From Aurantimicrobium sp. INA4 (lineage in GTDB: Bacteria > Actinomycetota > Actinomycetes > Actinomycetales > Microbacteriaceae), in NCBI RefSeq assembly GCF_027924525.1, contig NZ_AP027040.1, positions 992,001 through 1,056,000 on the forward strand: a DNA stretch of 64,000 nt, written 5' to 3'. Under the pieces are notes generated by a model that had not been told where the DNA came from, ran no database searches, and saw nothing but the letters and a program-made list of their open reading frames with translations. A program made the position numbers and the translations under genes. The first letter of the stretch is position 1. Each line of letters opens with the position of its first letter. This document shows, in pieces, positions 1 through 9,294 of this stretch.

Positions 1-32
1 AGAACGGGGGTGTGAATCTGGTTGAGTTCCAT
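1..32 (-). CDS. rsmH: 16S rRNA (cytosine(1402)-N(4))-methyltransferase RsmH, first codons only
   Basis: The leftward strand from 32 begins ATG and reads MELNQIHTPVL before the window ends. The IHTPVL motif is the hallmark N-terminus of RsmH (MraW), which methylates C1402 of 16S rRNA. Position directly downstream of mraZ on the same strand is the conserved dcw-cluster order. Only ten complete codons plus a partial one are present, so the call rests on this motif and on synteny. Confidence 0.85.
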   Translation of the reverse strand, partial: MELNQIHTPV

Positions 33-134
33 AACAGTTGAGGCCCGAGCCTTAGATTCTGGTTCCCCTCCAGATCAACCTGCTTCCGGGGAAGTGGATT
101 CAGGGTGATGCGGCTGGGAGCCGGAATCTAAGGA
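33..134 (-). ncRNA. Structured mraZ-rsmH intergenic RNA, candidate mraW motif
   Basis: The 102-base gap between mraZ and rsmH can fold into nested hairpins. A perfect 10-bp inverted repeat (50-59 with 124-133) closes the whole region and extends by two more pairs after one mismatch. Inside it, TTCCCC at 63-68 pairs with GGGGAA at 88-93. Actinobacteria are known to carry the conserved mraW RNA motif upstream of rsmH. Position and long closing stem fit that family, but I could not align it to the covariance model. It could instead be an unrelated attenuator. Confidence 0.5.
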
Positions 135-566
135 TTAGAACAGACCAGGGATCACCTCCTCCGTGGTGTTGGAGAAGGCTTCTTCGTGTGAAGCGAGGTA
201 GGTGTTCCACGCGTTGGTGTCCCAGATTTCTACACGGTTTCCGGCACCAATGACGGTCAGATCGCGATCTAGACCTGCGTATTGGCGCAGATTGGCTGGA
301 AGCGTAATGCGGTTTTGGCTATCTGGGGTTTCCGCGCTTGCTCCAGAGAGGAAAACACGGAGGAAGTCTCGAGCTGACTTGCTGGTAACGGGAGCTTGAC
401 GAATCTTGTCGTGGAGGTCATTGAACTCAGCAGCGCTGAAAACGTATAAACAGTTTTCTTGACCGCGGGTGACAACAATTCCTTCGGCCAATTCGTTGCG
501 GAATTTAGCGGGAAGGATGACGCGCCCTTTGTCGTCGAGTTTGGGTGAGTGGGTTCCAAGGAACAT
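135..566 (-). CDS. mraZ: Transcriptional regulator / division cluster protein MraZ
   Basis: MraZ is a DNA-binding repressor of the division and cell-wall (dcw) cluster, with two AbrB-like SpoVT domains that assemble into a ring. The protein reads [16 protein letters not shown] at its start (first domain, about residues 5-50) and has the second-domain signature DSQNRITLP near residue 85. I chose ATG at 566 (143 aa, the normal family length) over an in-frame GTG at 575. The ribosome-binding site GGGGG lies 8 bases before the ATG, whereas it would abut the GTG. It is the first gene of the leftward dcw cluster. Three tandem MraZ-type boxes lie upstream, so it is probably autoregulated. Confidence 0.97.
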   Translation of the reverse strand: MFLGTHSPKLDDKGRVILPAKFRNELAEGIVVTRGQENCLYVFSAAEFNDLHDKIRQAPVTSKSARDFLRVFLSGASAETPDSQNRITLPANLRQYAGLDRDLTVIGAGNRVEIWDTNAWNTYLASHEEAFSNTTEEVIPGLF

Positions 567-605
567 CTGCGTCACCCCCTTTCACAACCGGCCTTGTGGT
601 GATTT

Positions 606-631
606 CTCCACTTTACTCCACTTTCAACCAC
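606..631 (-). promoter_or_regulatory. MraZ operator: three GTGG repeats at 10-bp period
   Basis: On the leftward strand GTGGTTGAAA, GTGGAGTAAA and GTGGAGAAAT follow each other with an exact 10-base period (GTGG cores at 628-631, 618-621 and 608-611). MraZ is known to bind short direct repeats with 10-bp spacing just upstream of its own gene. The boxes lie 40-65 bases ahead of the mraZ start, where a bound ring would block the promoter. Confidence 0.75.
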
Positions 632-750
632 ATGTGTTAAAAAATTGCACAAAAGTGTGGTCGGCGTGTCGATACTTCCGCTAATTTACAGGGTTTAAGT
701 AAGTGGAGGGAAATGGAGCAATGAGGATTAATTGAGAGCAGCGAAGAGAA

Positions 751-778
751 ACAAAAAAGCCGCCATTTTTGGCGGCTT
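751..778 (-). terminator. Rho-independent terminator of the DUF3040 gene
   Basis: A perfect 8-bp stem (757-764 with 771-778) with a 6-base loop is followed on the leftward strand by six T residues. It lies 20 bases past the DUF3040 stop codon and insulates that gene from the mraZ promoter. Confidence 0.85.
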
Positions 779-798
779 AGTGTGAAGGTGTTTGGGTA

Positions 799-1164
799 CT
801 ACAGGCGACCGTTATCGCGCTCGTCCCAGCGCTGCTCCATGCGCTTGATGAAAGATGATCCGGAAGTCTTTTGAGGACGGGTACTCGTTGCCGTTGCCTG
901 AGCGGGTGCTCCAGGCCGAGAAGCGACAAGAACGCCGACAAACATTGCAGCAAAGCCTGCAATTCCGATCAAGACGTTTTGCAGCATGACACCTGCAATC
1001 AATCCGCCCAAACCGGCGAGCGCAATAATCACTCCGAGGATGATGGCGCGGTAGTTAGGCCGCGGCATTCCAACAAATGAGGTGGACGTAACGTCTGCAT
1101 CATGGCCATAAAGGTTGCGTTCCATTTCATCAAGTAGGCGCTGCTCATGCTCAGATAAGGGCAT
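799..1164 (-). CDS. DUF3040 membrane protein
   Basis: This 121-aa protein begins MPLSEHEQRLLDEMERNLY, the typical N-terminus of the actinobacterial DUF3040 family. Two hydrophobic segments follow (about residues 35-55 and 60-80), then a Ser/Arg-rich cytoplasmic tail. The biochemical function is not established. The family is regularly found near mraZ in Actinobacteria, as here, which hints at an envelope or division role. The start is supported by a GGAGG ribosome-binding site 5 bases before the ATG. It is a single-gene unit with its own terminator. Confidence 0.9.
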   Translation of the reverse strand: MPLSEHEQRLLDEMERNLYGHDADVTSTSFVGMPRPNYRAIILGVIIALAGLGGLIAGVMLQNVLIGIAGFAAMFVGVLVASRPGAPAQATATSTRPQKTSGSSFIKRMEQRWDERDNGRL

Positions 1165-1238
1165 TATGACCTCCTCAAGTTGTGAAATGGTAGTGCGGAC
1201 TTCAAGTGTACCCCCGCTCGCCTAGATAGGCTAGGCGC

Positions 1239-2318
1239 ATGCGTGACCAGAACACTTGGGTTGAGCGAGTAAATGCTCGTATCGAGCACTTCATCACAGA
1301 CCGTGAATCTATTGTGCTTGAGGTCTCCCCTGATTTGAAACCATTTATTGAGTTTTCACGGCTGTTTCTCAGCGGCGGGAAACGCTTCCGCGCGCGCTGT
1401 GCTCTTTTGGGTTACGGCACACAACATGACGAGACCCCTGAAAACGTGATTGATGTAGCTAGCGCACTGGAAATCTTCCACGCTGCAGCCCTGGTACATG
1501 ACGACATCATGGATAAGTCTGATACGCGTCGCGGAGCTCCTTCTGCTCATCGTCGTTTTGAGTCCTTGCACCAGCAATCAGGTTGGGCAGGTACTGGGGA
1601 TGACTTTGGAACATCCTCAGCCCTGCTGCTCGGTGATCTGTTGTTGGCATTTAGCGATGAGCTTTTTTCGCAAGGTTTATCTGCTTCCACCAACATTTCT
1701 GCCGCGCAGGCCTCTCGGCGCGAATTTGACCGAATGAGAATTGATGTCACGGCTGGGCAATATCTTGACATTGTCGAGGAGCGAGCCTGGCCTGTAGTGG
1801 ACAAGCTTGATGCCCTGACTCGAGCTCAGCGGGTAGTGATCTATAAGTCAGCGAAGTATTCCATTGAAGCTCCCCTCGTGATAGGCGCAGCTTTGGGTGG
1901 CGCCAGTGCGAATCAGTTAACATCCCTGCGTGAAATTGGCCTACCCCTGGGTATCGCATTCCAGTTGCGTGATGATCTTCTTGGTGTTTTTGGTGACCCT
2001 GAAGTAACAGGGAAGCCCGCTGGGGATGACTTACGCGAAGGTAAACGAACAGTACTTATCGCCTTAGCGCAACAGGAACTTCCCGCTACCGCTATCCGAC
2101 TGATGGATGAACTTCTCGGCGATGAGTCCCTAGATGACAACCAGATTGCTACGCTGCAAGCAACCCTCACCAACACCGGTGCAGTAGACAAACTTGAGGC
2201 CATCATTGACGAACAAGTTGCACTTGCCCGCTCCGTTATTGCTCAAGCAGGCTTCAACCCGGATGCAACTACAGGGTTACTCAATCTTGCCGAGTTAGTT
2301 TCTCAGCGCTCTGCCTAG
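1239..2318 (+). CDS. idsA: Polyprenyl diphosphate synthase (trans-prenyltransferase)
   Basis: It condenses isopentenyl diphosphate with allylic diphosphates to make geranylgeranyl or longer prenyl diphosphates for carotenoids, quinones or lipid carriers. Both aspartate-rich motifs are visible. The first is DDIMD near residue 88, preceded by the conserved LVH. The second is QLRDDLLGVFGD near residue 247, followed by GDDLREGKRT. The length of 359 aa is normal. A TAGGCT box six bases before the ATG, with no Shine-Dalgarno sequence, suggests leaderless transcription. The position beside an Rv2175c homologue and a PASTA kinase resembles M. tuberculosis idsA2. Chain length of the product cannot be read from the sequence. 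Confidence 0.9.
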   Translation: MRDQNTWVERVNARIEHFITDRESIVLEVSPDLKPFIEFSRLFLSGGKRFRARCALLGYGTQHDETPENVIDVASALEIFHAAALVHDDIMDKSDTRRGAPSAHRRFESLHQQSGWAGTGDDFGTSSALLLGDLLLAFSDELFSQGLSASTNISAAQASRREFDRMRIDVTAGQYLDIVEERAWPVVDKLDALTRAQRVVIYKSAKYSIEAPLVIGAALGGASANQLTSLREIGLPLGIAFQLRDDLLGVFGDPEVTGKPAGDDLREGKRTVLIALAQQELPATAIRLMDELLGDESLDDNQIATLQATLTNTGAVDKLEAIIDEQVALARSVIAQAGFNPDATTGLLNLAELVSQRSA

Positions 2319-2325
2319 GGTTTCC

Positions 2326-2673
2326 TTAGAGAAGTGCTTGAGCAACTCGACGCACTTCAGCCTTACGTCCAGCCTTGAGTGCTTGTACTGGTGAAGTTCC
2401 CAGAGATTCTTCATCTGTGATTAGCCACGTGACAAGTTCGTCACCGTCGAAGCCGCAATCACGCAATAAAACGATTGTTCCTTGCAGCGGATGAAGCGGC
2501 TCGCCTTCGTGAATGAAGTCGGCAGGAACTTTAAGAACTCCATCAACTCGCGTTGCAGCCAGGACATTGTCTTCGAGCATCCGGCGCACATTGCTTTGGG
2601 TGACACCTAGCAGTTCAACGAGATCTGGAACGGTGAGCCATTGAGTTTCGGGGTGTTCTTGAGCTTTAACCAC
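2326..2673 (-). CDS. Rv2175c family winged-helix DNA-binding protein
   Basis: This 115-aa protein has an N-terminal helix-turn-helix (WLTVPDLVELLGVTQSNVRRMLED, about residues 12-35). Its C-terminal domain is typical of the Rv2175c family, ending in the helix with KAGRKAEVRRVAQAL. In M. tuberculosis Rv2175c is a DNA-binding protein phosphorylated by the neighbouring kinase PknL. Here a PknL-like kinase lies 0.8 kb away, so the partnership is probably conserved. It starts at GTG 2673, has no clear ribosome-binding site, and converges on the prenyl synthase with only 7 bases between stops. Confidence 0.85.
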   Translation of the reverse strand: MVKAQEHPETQWLTVPDLVELLGVTQSNVRRMLEDNVLAATRVDGVLKVPADFIHEGEPLHPLQGTIVLLRDCGFDGDELVTWLITDEESLGTSPVQALKAGRKAEVRRVAQALL

Positions 2674-2742
2674 AACACAAGAGTGCCACAGGTCAAGCAG
2701 GAGAACGAACTGAGGCCTTTTTGCGACACGCCGAATTCACTC

Positions 2743-2754
2743 AAGGTTAACCTT
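2743..2754. promoter_or_regulatory. 12-bp perfect palindrome before the LysM gene
   Basis: AAGGTTAACCTT is a perfect palindrome. It is followed by a further AAGGT, about 50 bases upstream of the LysM gene and 70 bases upstream of the divergent Rv2175c homologue. It could be an operator for either gene. No regulator can be assigned. Confidence 0.35.
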
Positions 2755-2806
2755 CAAGTTAAGGTGAAGACTTAGCCAATCTTTTAATGGGGAGAGGAGC
2801 GTGCAA

Positions 2807-3415
2807 ATGGCCGAACATACCTACCGTTCAAACCATGAAACGCTCTCCTCCTCAACCCCTCGTAAGGGTAAAAAATTCAGGAAAATAGCTGCTATTCCCG
2901 TTGCCATCGCCACCGCGACAAGCATGCTTTTCACTGTGCAATCTGCCCAAGCAGATCAGCTTCCCAAAATTGAGAAGCTCCCCAAAGCCAAATCAGACCT
3001 CCCCCACGCGCACAGAGCTACCCATGTCACTCCCGCTGCTTTGCGCTCAGATAAGTACACCGTTGCTGAAGGTGACACTGTTCGAAGTATTGCTCAGGCA
3101 CATGCCATCTCCTCGGCAGAATTGCTCGCTGCAAACGGCCTGAGCTGGAAAACGATGATTTTTGCCGGCCAACAACTGAACATTCCAGCCTCTTCTAGCG
3201 GAACAGAAACGGCAGAAGTTGGCGAAAGCCTCATTCGCCACTCGGTCGTATCAGGGGAAACCCTGGAAGCAATCGCACGTAACTACAACGTTCAACCTCG
3301 AGCAATCATGACCGCGAACGGCCTTGACCGCTCGAGTCGGCTGGTTGTTGGTCAACGTCTCGTCATTCCTGATGCGCAACTCATGAGCAGCCTCCCTGCT
3401 GCAGCAAGCGCATAA
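2807..3415 (+). CDS. Secreted LysM-domain protein
   Basis: A 202-aa exported protein predicted to bind peptidoglycan. After a basic N-terminus (RKGKKFRK) comes a hydrophobic segment ending in AQA, a probable signal peptide (about residues 28-48). Two LysM domains follow, at roughly residues 82-127 (YTVAEGDTVRSIA to QQLNIP) and 144-190 (SVVSGETLEAIA to QRLVIP). No catalytic domain is present. I prefer ATG 2807 to GTG 2801, because AGGAG lies 7 bases before the ATG and only 1 base before the GTG. The neighbouring PASTA kinase also senses cell-wall material, so a wall-homeostasis role is plausible. Confidence 0.88.
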   Translation: MAEHTYRSNHETLSSSTPRKGKKFRKIAAIPVAIATATSMLFTVQSAQADQLPKIEKLPKAKSDLPHAHRATHVTPAALRSDKYTVAEGDTVRSIAQAHAISSAELLAANGLSWKTMIFAGQQLNIPASSSGTETAEVGESLIRHSVVSGETLEAIARNYNVQPRAIMTANGLDRSSRLVVGQRLVIPDAQLMSSLPAAASA

Positions 3416-3477
3416 ATCCCCGCCACACTCCGGTGTTTCACAGCGTTTTACCACTGCTGGCTACATAGACTTTCGTT

Positions 3478-5388
3478 GTGACTACTGCCTCCGAAGACCC
3501 CATGATTGGTCGTCTCATCGACGGCAGGTATCAAGTCAAGTCACGAATTGCACGTGGAGGCATGGCCACGGTTTATCTGGCCACAGATCTGCGCCTGGAA
3601 CGTCGCGTTGCCGTCAAGATTATGCACGGCCATCTCGCAGATGACAGCGCGTTCAAAGCTCGCTTCGTTCAAGAAGCCCGATCTGCAGCCCGTCTGGCTC
3701 ACCCCAATGTTGTTAATGTTTTCGACCAGGGACAAGATTCTGAGATGGCCTATCTGGTCATGGAATACCTGCCCGGAATAACTCTGCGTGATTTGCTCAA
3801 GGATTACGGCAAGCTCACTCCCGAACAAACCGTTGACATTATGGATGCAGTCCTGCGGGGGCTCGCTGCAGCTCACGAATCAGGCATAGTTCACCGTGAC
3901 CTTAAACCTGAGAACGTTCTATTGGCAGATGATGGCCGCATCAAACTTGGTGATTTTGGTTTAGCTCGCGCAACAACAGCAAATACTGCATCCGGACAGG
4001 CTCTACTAGGAACTATCGCGTACCTCTCCCCCGAACTTCTGACTCGCGGGGTGGCTGATGCACGAAGTGACATCTATGCCATCGGCATCATGATGTACGA
4101 GATGCTCACCGGAGAACAACCTTTCAAGGGCGAGCAACCCATGGCTGTGGCATACCAGCATGCCAATGACAAGGTGCCTGCACCCTCTTCTGCCAACCCC
4201 GCAATCCCTGTCGAACTTGATGAGATTGTTGCGTGGGCAACAACACGATCACCTGAGGGGCGTCCAGAGAATGCGGGAGTTCTTCTCGACAAACTACTCC
4301 AAGCTGAAAAGGTCATCCGGACAGGTTCCTCCTATCAAGACCTCTCAACGCAGCAAACCATGGTCATGCCAGCCGGAATCTTGGCCAACGCTGACGACGA
4401 GACAAAGGTATTCTCCACAGGCGCTCTTGCCGGCTTGAACCGCAAAGCAGCCACCGATGATCCCGTGGGGTCCCTCAAAGAGGTTTCGGATTCACGCCGG
4501 GTCCGTGGCTTTTGGATTTTCGGCATCACGATTGTCTTAGCTGTGCTGGGTGCAACTGCCGGCTGGTTCTTCAGCGTCGGACCTGGCTCACTCGCTACAG
4601 TTCCTGCAGTTTCAGGTATGGCTCCGGCAGATGCGCGAAAGATTGTGGAAGAGGCTGGATTCACCACTGCGCTGGTGGAAGCTAACGACTCCACAGTTCC
4701 TGCGGGCAAAGTTATTGGAACTGATCCGCCAGAAAATTCTTCTGTAACCAAGGGCTCTGAAATCAAGGTCATTGTTTCCTTAGGACCCAAGATCATTGAC
4801 ACCCCAGCTTTTGCAGGGTTGACAGAAGCAGATGCCACGAAACAGGCTAAAGAATTGGGATTGAAACCCAAGACTGTCTCCAAGCAGTTCTCGGCCGATG
4901 TTGCTGCCGGAAGCGTCATTGCCGCTCTGGATGCTGCTGGTGCCCCACTTCCTGCCAAATACCCAGCCGGCTCGGAAGTTCAGTTTGTTGTCTCTTTGGG
5001 CGCTATCCCCCAGGTAGCGGGTTTGAGCGTGACTGACGCTACAAAAAAACTGTCTGATGTTGGTCTTGTTGTAGGGGCAAGTTCAGAAGAATTCAGTGAC
5101 AGCGTCCCCGCAGGTACCGTCATCTCGCTATCTGTTCCTGAGGGCGCAGTCACCACGGGAACGAACGTCACTCTGGTTGTCTCCAAGGGACCTGACCTTG
5201 TTCAAGTTCCGAATGTTTCTGCCGGAAGCATGGACTTCAATGAAGCGATTTCCAAGCTTCAAGCTGCAGGATTCACCTATTCCACAGACGTGGATCCCGC
5301 TCTGTTCTCAAAGCGCACGGTTAAGACACAAACACCTGCAGCAGGAACCATGGCTAAGCGTGGTTCGAACGTGTTTATCTCGTTCTAA
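3478..5388 (+). CDS. Membrane Ser/Thr protein kinase with PASTA repeats (PknL/PknB type)
   Basis: A 636-aa eukaryotic-type kinase. The catalytic domain spans about residues 18-275, with glycine loop RGGMATVY, ATP-binding Lys47, catalytic Asp141 in HRDLKPEN and metal-binding Asp159 in DFG. One membrane helix (about 344-366) is followed by four extracellular PASTA domains, each ending in a VVSLGP-like motif, which bind muropeptides or lipid II in homologues. Order beside an Rv2175c homologue and idsA argues for the PknL branch rather than PknB of the rodA-pbpA operon. A TAGACT box six bases before the GTG start, without a Shine-Dalgarno sequence, indicates a leaderless message. Confidence 0.95.
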   Translation: MTTASEDPMIGRLIDGRYQVKSRIARGGMATVYLATDLRLERRVAVKIMHGHLADDSAFKARFVQEARSAARLAHPNVVNVFDQGQDSEMAYLVMEYLPGITLRDLLKDYGKLTPEQTVDIMDAVLRGLAAAHESGIVHRDLKPENVLLADDGRIKLGDFGLARATTANTASGQALLGTIAYLSPELLTRGVADARSDIYAIGIMMYEMLTGEQPFKGEQPMAVAYQHANDKVPAPSSANPAIPVELDEIVAWATTRSPEGRPENAGVLLDKLLQAEKVIRTGSSYQDLSTQQTMVMPAGILANADDETKVFSTGALAGLNRKAATDDPVGSLKEVSDSRRVRGFWIFGITIVLAVLGATAGWFFSVGPGSLATVPAVSGMAPADARKIVEEAGFTTALVEANDSTVPAGKVIGTDPPENSSVTKGSEIKVIVSLGPKIIDTPAFAGLTEADATKQAKELGLKPKTVSKQFSADVAAGSVIAALDAAGAPLPAKYPAGSEVQFVVSLGAIPQVAGLSVTDATKKLSDVGLVVGASSEEFSDSVPAGTVISLSVPEGAVTTGTNVTLVVSKGPDLVQVPNVSAGSMDFNEAISKLQAAGFTYSTDVDPALFSKRTVKTQTPAAGTMAKRGSNVFISF

Positions 5389-5397
5389 GCATCCACA

Positions 5398-7917
5398 CTA
5401 AGCAGAGGGCTTTGTAGCAATACTGACAATCTTGGGCGCTCGAACAATCACGTTCACAATCTCGCGGCCCTCAAGAGCCCTGACTACTCCAGCAAGTTCA
5501 CGCGCCTGAGATTCCAGATCAGTCTCAGAAATATCTGGAGAAACCTCAAGACGGTCACGAACCTTGCCATCAACCTGCACGACACAGGTCACAGAATCCT
5601 CTACCAATAGTGCGGGATCTGCTTCTGGCCATACAGCGTGGGCAACAGTAGGCTGGTGCCCTAATGCAGCCCACATATCCTCGGCGGTATAGGGCGCATA
5701 GAGATCAAGCATCATGGCAATGGTCTCTGCGGATTCACGAACAGCCGGATCAGCGGCTCCCACACCTGAGTCAATAGCCTTACGAGTTACATTGACGTGT
5801 TCCATCAGCCGCGCAACCAGCACATTGAACTTAAAGCTTTCAACAAGACCTGGAGCTTCTGAAAGCAGGTGGTGCGTCGCCTTTCGCAAATCAACATCAC
5901 CGGTGGAAAAATCAACACCCGGGGCACTGGCAACGTCTTGAGCAATGCGCCATGCGCGAGCTAAGAAGCGGTTAGAAGCAGCGGGTGAGACATCTGCCCA
6001 GTCGATGTCGTCCTCAGGGGGACCAGCAAACGCCATGGTCAAACGAACGGCGTCAACGCCATGTTCCTCAAGCTGCTCGGAGAGCTTGACAATATTGCCC
6101 TTGGATTTACTCATTGCTGAGCCTTCCATCAACACCATGCCCTGGTTGAGGAGGTTAGTGAAGGGCTCTTCAAAGTCGATATAACCAAGGTCAAAAAGAA
6201 CCTTGGTGATGAAACGCGCATAGAGCAAATGCAAGATGGCGTGGGTCACACCGCCCACATATTGGTCGACTGGAGCCCACTTCTTTGCCAGCTCTGGATC
6301 AAAGGCCTGAGTGTCATCATGGGGCGAAAGGAAGCGTAAGAAATACCACGAGCTATCGACAAAGGTGTCCATAGTGTCAGGGTCACGGCGTGCAGGTGAA
6401 CCATCTAGTGGGCTGGGGACGTTCACCCAGTCTTCAGCAGCACCTAGAGGCGAGGAGCCCTTGGGCTGTAAGTTCAAGCCTTCCGTGGGGGGAAGAACAA
6501 CAGGTAGCTGGTCTTCTGGAACAGGAATCTCGGTGCCATCTTCAGCGTGAATAATCGGGATTGGGGTTCCCCAGTAACGCTGTCGAGAAATCAGCCAGTC
6601 ACGCAGACGGAAGTTCTTAGCAGCCTTACCAGTACCCCGCTCGGCGAGGATTTCAATTGCTTTCGCTATTGCTTCTTTTTTGGTCAAGCCGTTCAGTTCA
6701 GCAGAGTTGATGAGTTTGCCCTCACCACTGGTTGCAATCCCGGTCACAGCTGGGTTGTTCTCAATGATGTTGCCATCTTCATCAGTTCCTGCAGGAACAT
6801 CCACGACAATCTTGATGGGCAGGTCATATGCTCGGGCAAAGTCCAAGTCGCGCTGGTCATGCGCAGGAACGGCCATTACGGCGCCATGTCCGTAGTCCGC
6901 GAGCACGTAATCTGCGGCCCAAATGGGCAAACGCTCCCCGTTGACAGGGTTGATGGCATATCGTCCTAAGAAAACGCCGGTCTTGGGTCGGTCGGTTGCC
7001 TGGCGTTCAATTTCTGTCGCCTTTTGAACTTCGGTGAGGTATTCCTCGAAGGCAGCTTGAATCTCAGGCGTAGCACCAGCTGCGAGCTCAGAAGCCAGAT
7101 CCGCATCAGGAGCTACAACCATGAAGGTTGCACCGTGGAGGGTATCAGGACGCGTCGTGAAAACAGTTACAGGAGTATCGCGGCCCTCGATGATGAAGTC
7201 AACGTCAGCTCCAACAGAGCGACCAATCCAGTTGCGCTGCATGGTGAGGACTTTGGCAGGCCACTGACCTTCAAGAGTGTCGAGGTCATCAAGCAAGCGA
7301 TCTGCGTAGTCGGTGATACGGAAGTACCATTGAGTGAGTTTCTTCTTGACCACAATCGCGCCAGAACGCTCAGAGGTACCATCAGGAAGAACCTGCTCAT
7401 TTGCCAAAACGGTCTGGTCTACAGGGTCCCAGTTAACCCAGCTGTCTTTGCGGTATGCCAGACCCTTTTTGTACATTTGCAGAAACAACCACTGGTTCCA
7501 TTTGTAGTACTCAGGATCTGACGTGTGAATAACACGAGACCAGTCAAAACTCGTTGCGTAGCGACGCATCGAACGCTTTTGCTGGTCGATGTTGTCGTAC
7601 GTCCAGGTCACAGGGTTGAGACCGCGTTTGATGGCAGCGTTCTCGGCAGGAAGGCCGAACGAGTCCCATCCGATGGGGTGCAGAACATTGTGGTCACGGT
7701 GACGCCAGTAACGGGCTATCACGTCACCGAGGGCATATGCCTCTGCGTGCCCCATGTGTAGGTCACCCGAAGGGTAAGGGAACATGTCTAAGACATATTT
7801 GCGTGGGCGTTCATCTGTGGGGTCGTCAGAGCGAAAAGGCTCAATCTTGTCCCAGATAGGAAGCCATTTTTCTTGTATTTCCGCGAAGTTATAGGTCGCG
7901 CCCTCGTTCTCAGACAT
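5398..7917 (-). CDS. leuS: Leucyl-tRNA synthetase
   Basis: Charges tRNA-Leu in the cytoplasm. The 839-aa protein has the class-I signature HMGH at residues 54-57 (after PYPSGDL). Next comes a CP1 editing domain with [12 protein letters not shown] and a conserved DQRD near residue 340, then the KMSKS-type loop MSKSKGN, and a C-terminal anticodon-binding domain. It starts 4 bases after the pabB stop. A TATTCT box 7 bases before the ATG lies inside the end of pabB, so it probably also has its own promoter. No T-box leader fits in the gap. Confidence 0.98.
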   Translation of the reverse strand: MSENEGATYNFAEIQEKWLPIWDKIEPFRSDDPTDERPRKYVLDMFPYPSGDLHMGHAEAYALGDVIARYWRHRDHNVLHPIGWDSFGLPAENAAIKRGLNPVTWTYDNIDQQKRSMRRYATSFDWSRVIHTSDPEYYKWNQWLFLQMYKKGLAYRKDSWVNWDPVDQTVLANEQVLPDGTSERSGAIVVKKKLTQWYFRITDYADRLLDDLDTLEGQWPAKVLTMQRNWIGRSVGADVDFIIEGRDTPVTVFTTRPDTLHGATFMVVAPDADLASELAAGATPEIQAAFEEYLTEVQKATEIERQATDRPKTGVFLGRYAINPVNGERLPIWAADYVLADYGHGAVMAVPAHDQRDLDFARAYDLPIKIVVDVPAGTDEDGNIIENNPAVTGIATSGEGKLINSAELNGLTKKEAIAKAIEILAERGTGKAAKNFRLRDWLISRQRYWGTPIPIIHAEDGTEIPVPEDQLPVVLPPTEGLNLQPKGSSPLGAAEDWVNVPSPLDGSPARRDPDTMDTFVDSSWYFLRFLSPHDDTQAFDPELAKKWAPVDQYVGGVTHAILHLLYARFITKVLFDLGYIDFEEPFTNLLNQGMVLMEGSAMSKSKGNIVKLSEQLEEHGVDAVRLTMAFAGPPEDDIDWADVSPAASNRFLARAWRIAQDVASAPGVDFSTGDVDLRKATHHLLSEAPGLVESFKFNVLVARLMEHVNVTRKAIDSGVGAADPAVRESAETIAMMLDLYAPYTAEDMWAALGHQPTVAHAVWPEADPALLVEDSVTCVVQVDGKVRDRLEVSPDISETDLESQARELAGVVRALEGREIVNVIVRAPKIVSIATKPSA

Positions 7918-7921
7918 CCTT

Positions 7922-9277
7922 CTAAGAATACCGGTTTGAATCGACCCCTAATGCCTTCAACAGCGGAGCTATCTTGATTCTGGTCTCTTCCAACTCTGCG
8001 TCAGGAATCGATCCACTAGTAATTCCCCCACCTGTGCCAATCATTGCGCCCTGGTCCGTCAGCACAATGCTGCGAATGACCATGGCAAAGTTGGCAGCTC
8101 CATCAATTCCAAGGAAACCAAAAGCACCTGAATAAATTCCTCGAGGACCCTGCTCCAAGTTATGAAGCAGAGTCATTGCACTAATTTTCGGGGCGCCAGT
8201 CATGGATCCCGCAGGAAATGACGCCTCCAGAGCATCAATAGCGGTCATTCCGGGCGCCAACTTCGCAGTGACTGTGGAGACAAGCTGGTGCACATTTTCA
8301 TAGCTCTCCACGGTCAAAAGCTCCTCAACTGTGACTGTCCCCAGCTGGGCAACTTTGCCAATGTCGTTACGCATCAAGTCGACAATCATCAGATTTTCAG
8401 CGCGTTCTTTCTCACTGGAAACGAGTTCTTCCGCGAGCGCGGCGTCTTCCCCTGTGGTTAGCCCTCTCTTTCGCGTTCCTTTGATGGGCTTTGTCGTGAT
8501 CTTTCCTGCAGTATCAACGGTGAGGAAGACCTCGGGACTACTCGAAAGTAGTGCAACATCTTCAAAGACGAGAATTCCCCCATGGTGGCTGGGGTTTTCT
8601 TGTCGAAGAGAAAGATAGACCTGCGTGGGGTTAAAGGTTCCAGAAACCATGGCCTGGTTGGTCAGGCATAACTGGTATGCATCTCCAGCAGTAATGGCGT
8701 CCAAACATTCTTGGACCATCTGCTTATAGCGCTCGGGTTGATGGCGCCACTCAACACGGTCAATAAAGCTTGTGTGATCGACTATGTGACTGTTCGGTTG
8801 AGAAAACAGCTCTTGAATTTCAGCACACTTCAGTTGGGCCTGGTCATCGCTCCCAAGGTAAAGAAGATCAACTGCATGACGGGAATGATCAAATTCAAGA
8901 GCCCAGTCAACGTAAACAAAATAAGCGTCGGGGGTCAGAGAATCCGCTGTAGGGACACCTGCTGTATGGGAAGCAAGCTCATAACCTAACCAACCAACCC
9001 AGCCCAGGGCGAAACCGTTATCTGCGGCGACAGAAGTATCCACTGCGAAATCGTGTTCAATCTCGGTTCTGAGTCGTTCAAAAATGGTGACATCACCCTC
9101 GGCAACGTTTTCCATCAGAACTTTTGAGGTGGGCAGAGAAATGTAGGACAGACCAGTTGTTGCTTCAGGCCCTGCATCAAGCCAAATTGACCGAGGTTCG
9201 TCAGAAGCAAGCGCGCGATACGCCACAGCAGGATCAACCCACTTCTGAAGTGGCACTCGCCGTAAACGTTCGGTCAC
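7922..9277 (-). CDS. pabB: Aminodeoxychorismate / anthranilate synthase component I family (PabB)
   Basis: The 451-aa chorismate-binding enzyme amidates chorismate to 4-amino-4-deoxychorismate, with ammonia from a glutamine amidotransferase partner not found nearby. Family motifs are present: PIKGTRKRG, the [11 protein letters not shown] stretch, [12 protein letters not shown] and IYSGAFGF. The divergent neighbour is a PabC-type lyase, which supports the p-aminobenzoate (folate) assignment over TrpE. It starts at GTG 9277 with TAGGCT six bases before it, so it is probably leaderless. Confidence 0.87.
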   Translation of the reverse strand: MTERLRRVPLQKWVDPAVAYRALASDEPRSIWLDAGPEATTGLSYISLPTSKVLMENVAEGDVTIFERLRTEIEHDFAVDTSVAADNGFALGWVGWLGYELASHTAGVPTADSLTPDAYFVYVDWALEFDHSRHAVDLLYLGSDDQAQLKCAEIQELFSQPNSHIVDHTSFIDRVEWRHQPERYKQMVQECLDAITAGDAYQLCLTNQAMVSGTFNPTQVYLSLRQENPSHHGGILVFEDVALLSSSPEVFLTVDTAGKITTKPIKGTRKRGLTTGEDAALAEELVSSEKERAENLMIVDLMRNDIGKVAQLGTVTVEELLTVESYENVHQLVSTVTAKLAPGMTAIDALEASFPAGSMTGAPKISAMTLLHNLEQGPRGIYSGAFGFLGIDGAANFAMVIRSIVLTDQGAMIGTGGGITSGSIPDAELEETRIKIAPLLKALGVDSNRYS

Positions 9278-9294
9278 CGTACTAGCCTAGGGCT
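9278..9294. promoter_or_regulatory. Overlapping divergent leaderless promoters of pabB and pabC
   Basis: Only 17 bases separate the GTG starts of the two divergent genes. TAGCCT stands six bases before the rightward start and TAGGCT six bases before the leftward start. The two hexamers overlap in the sequence CTAGCCTAGG. Each spacing puts the transcription start at or next to the start codon. RNA polymerase could occupy only one of the two at a time. Confidence 0.65.
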
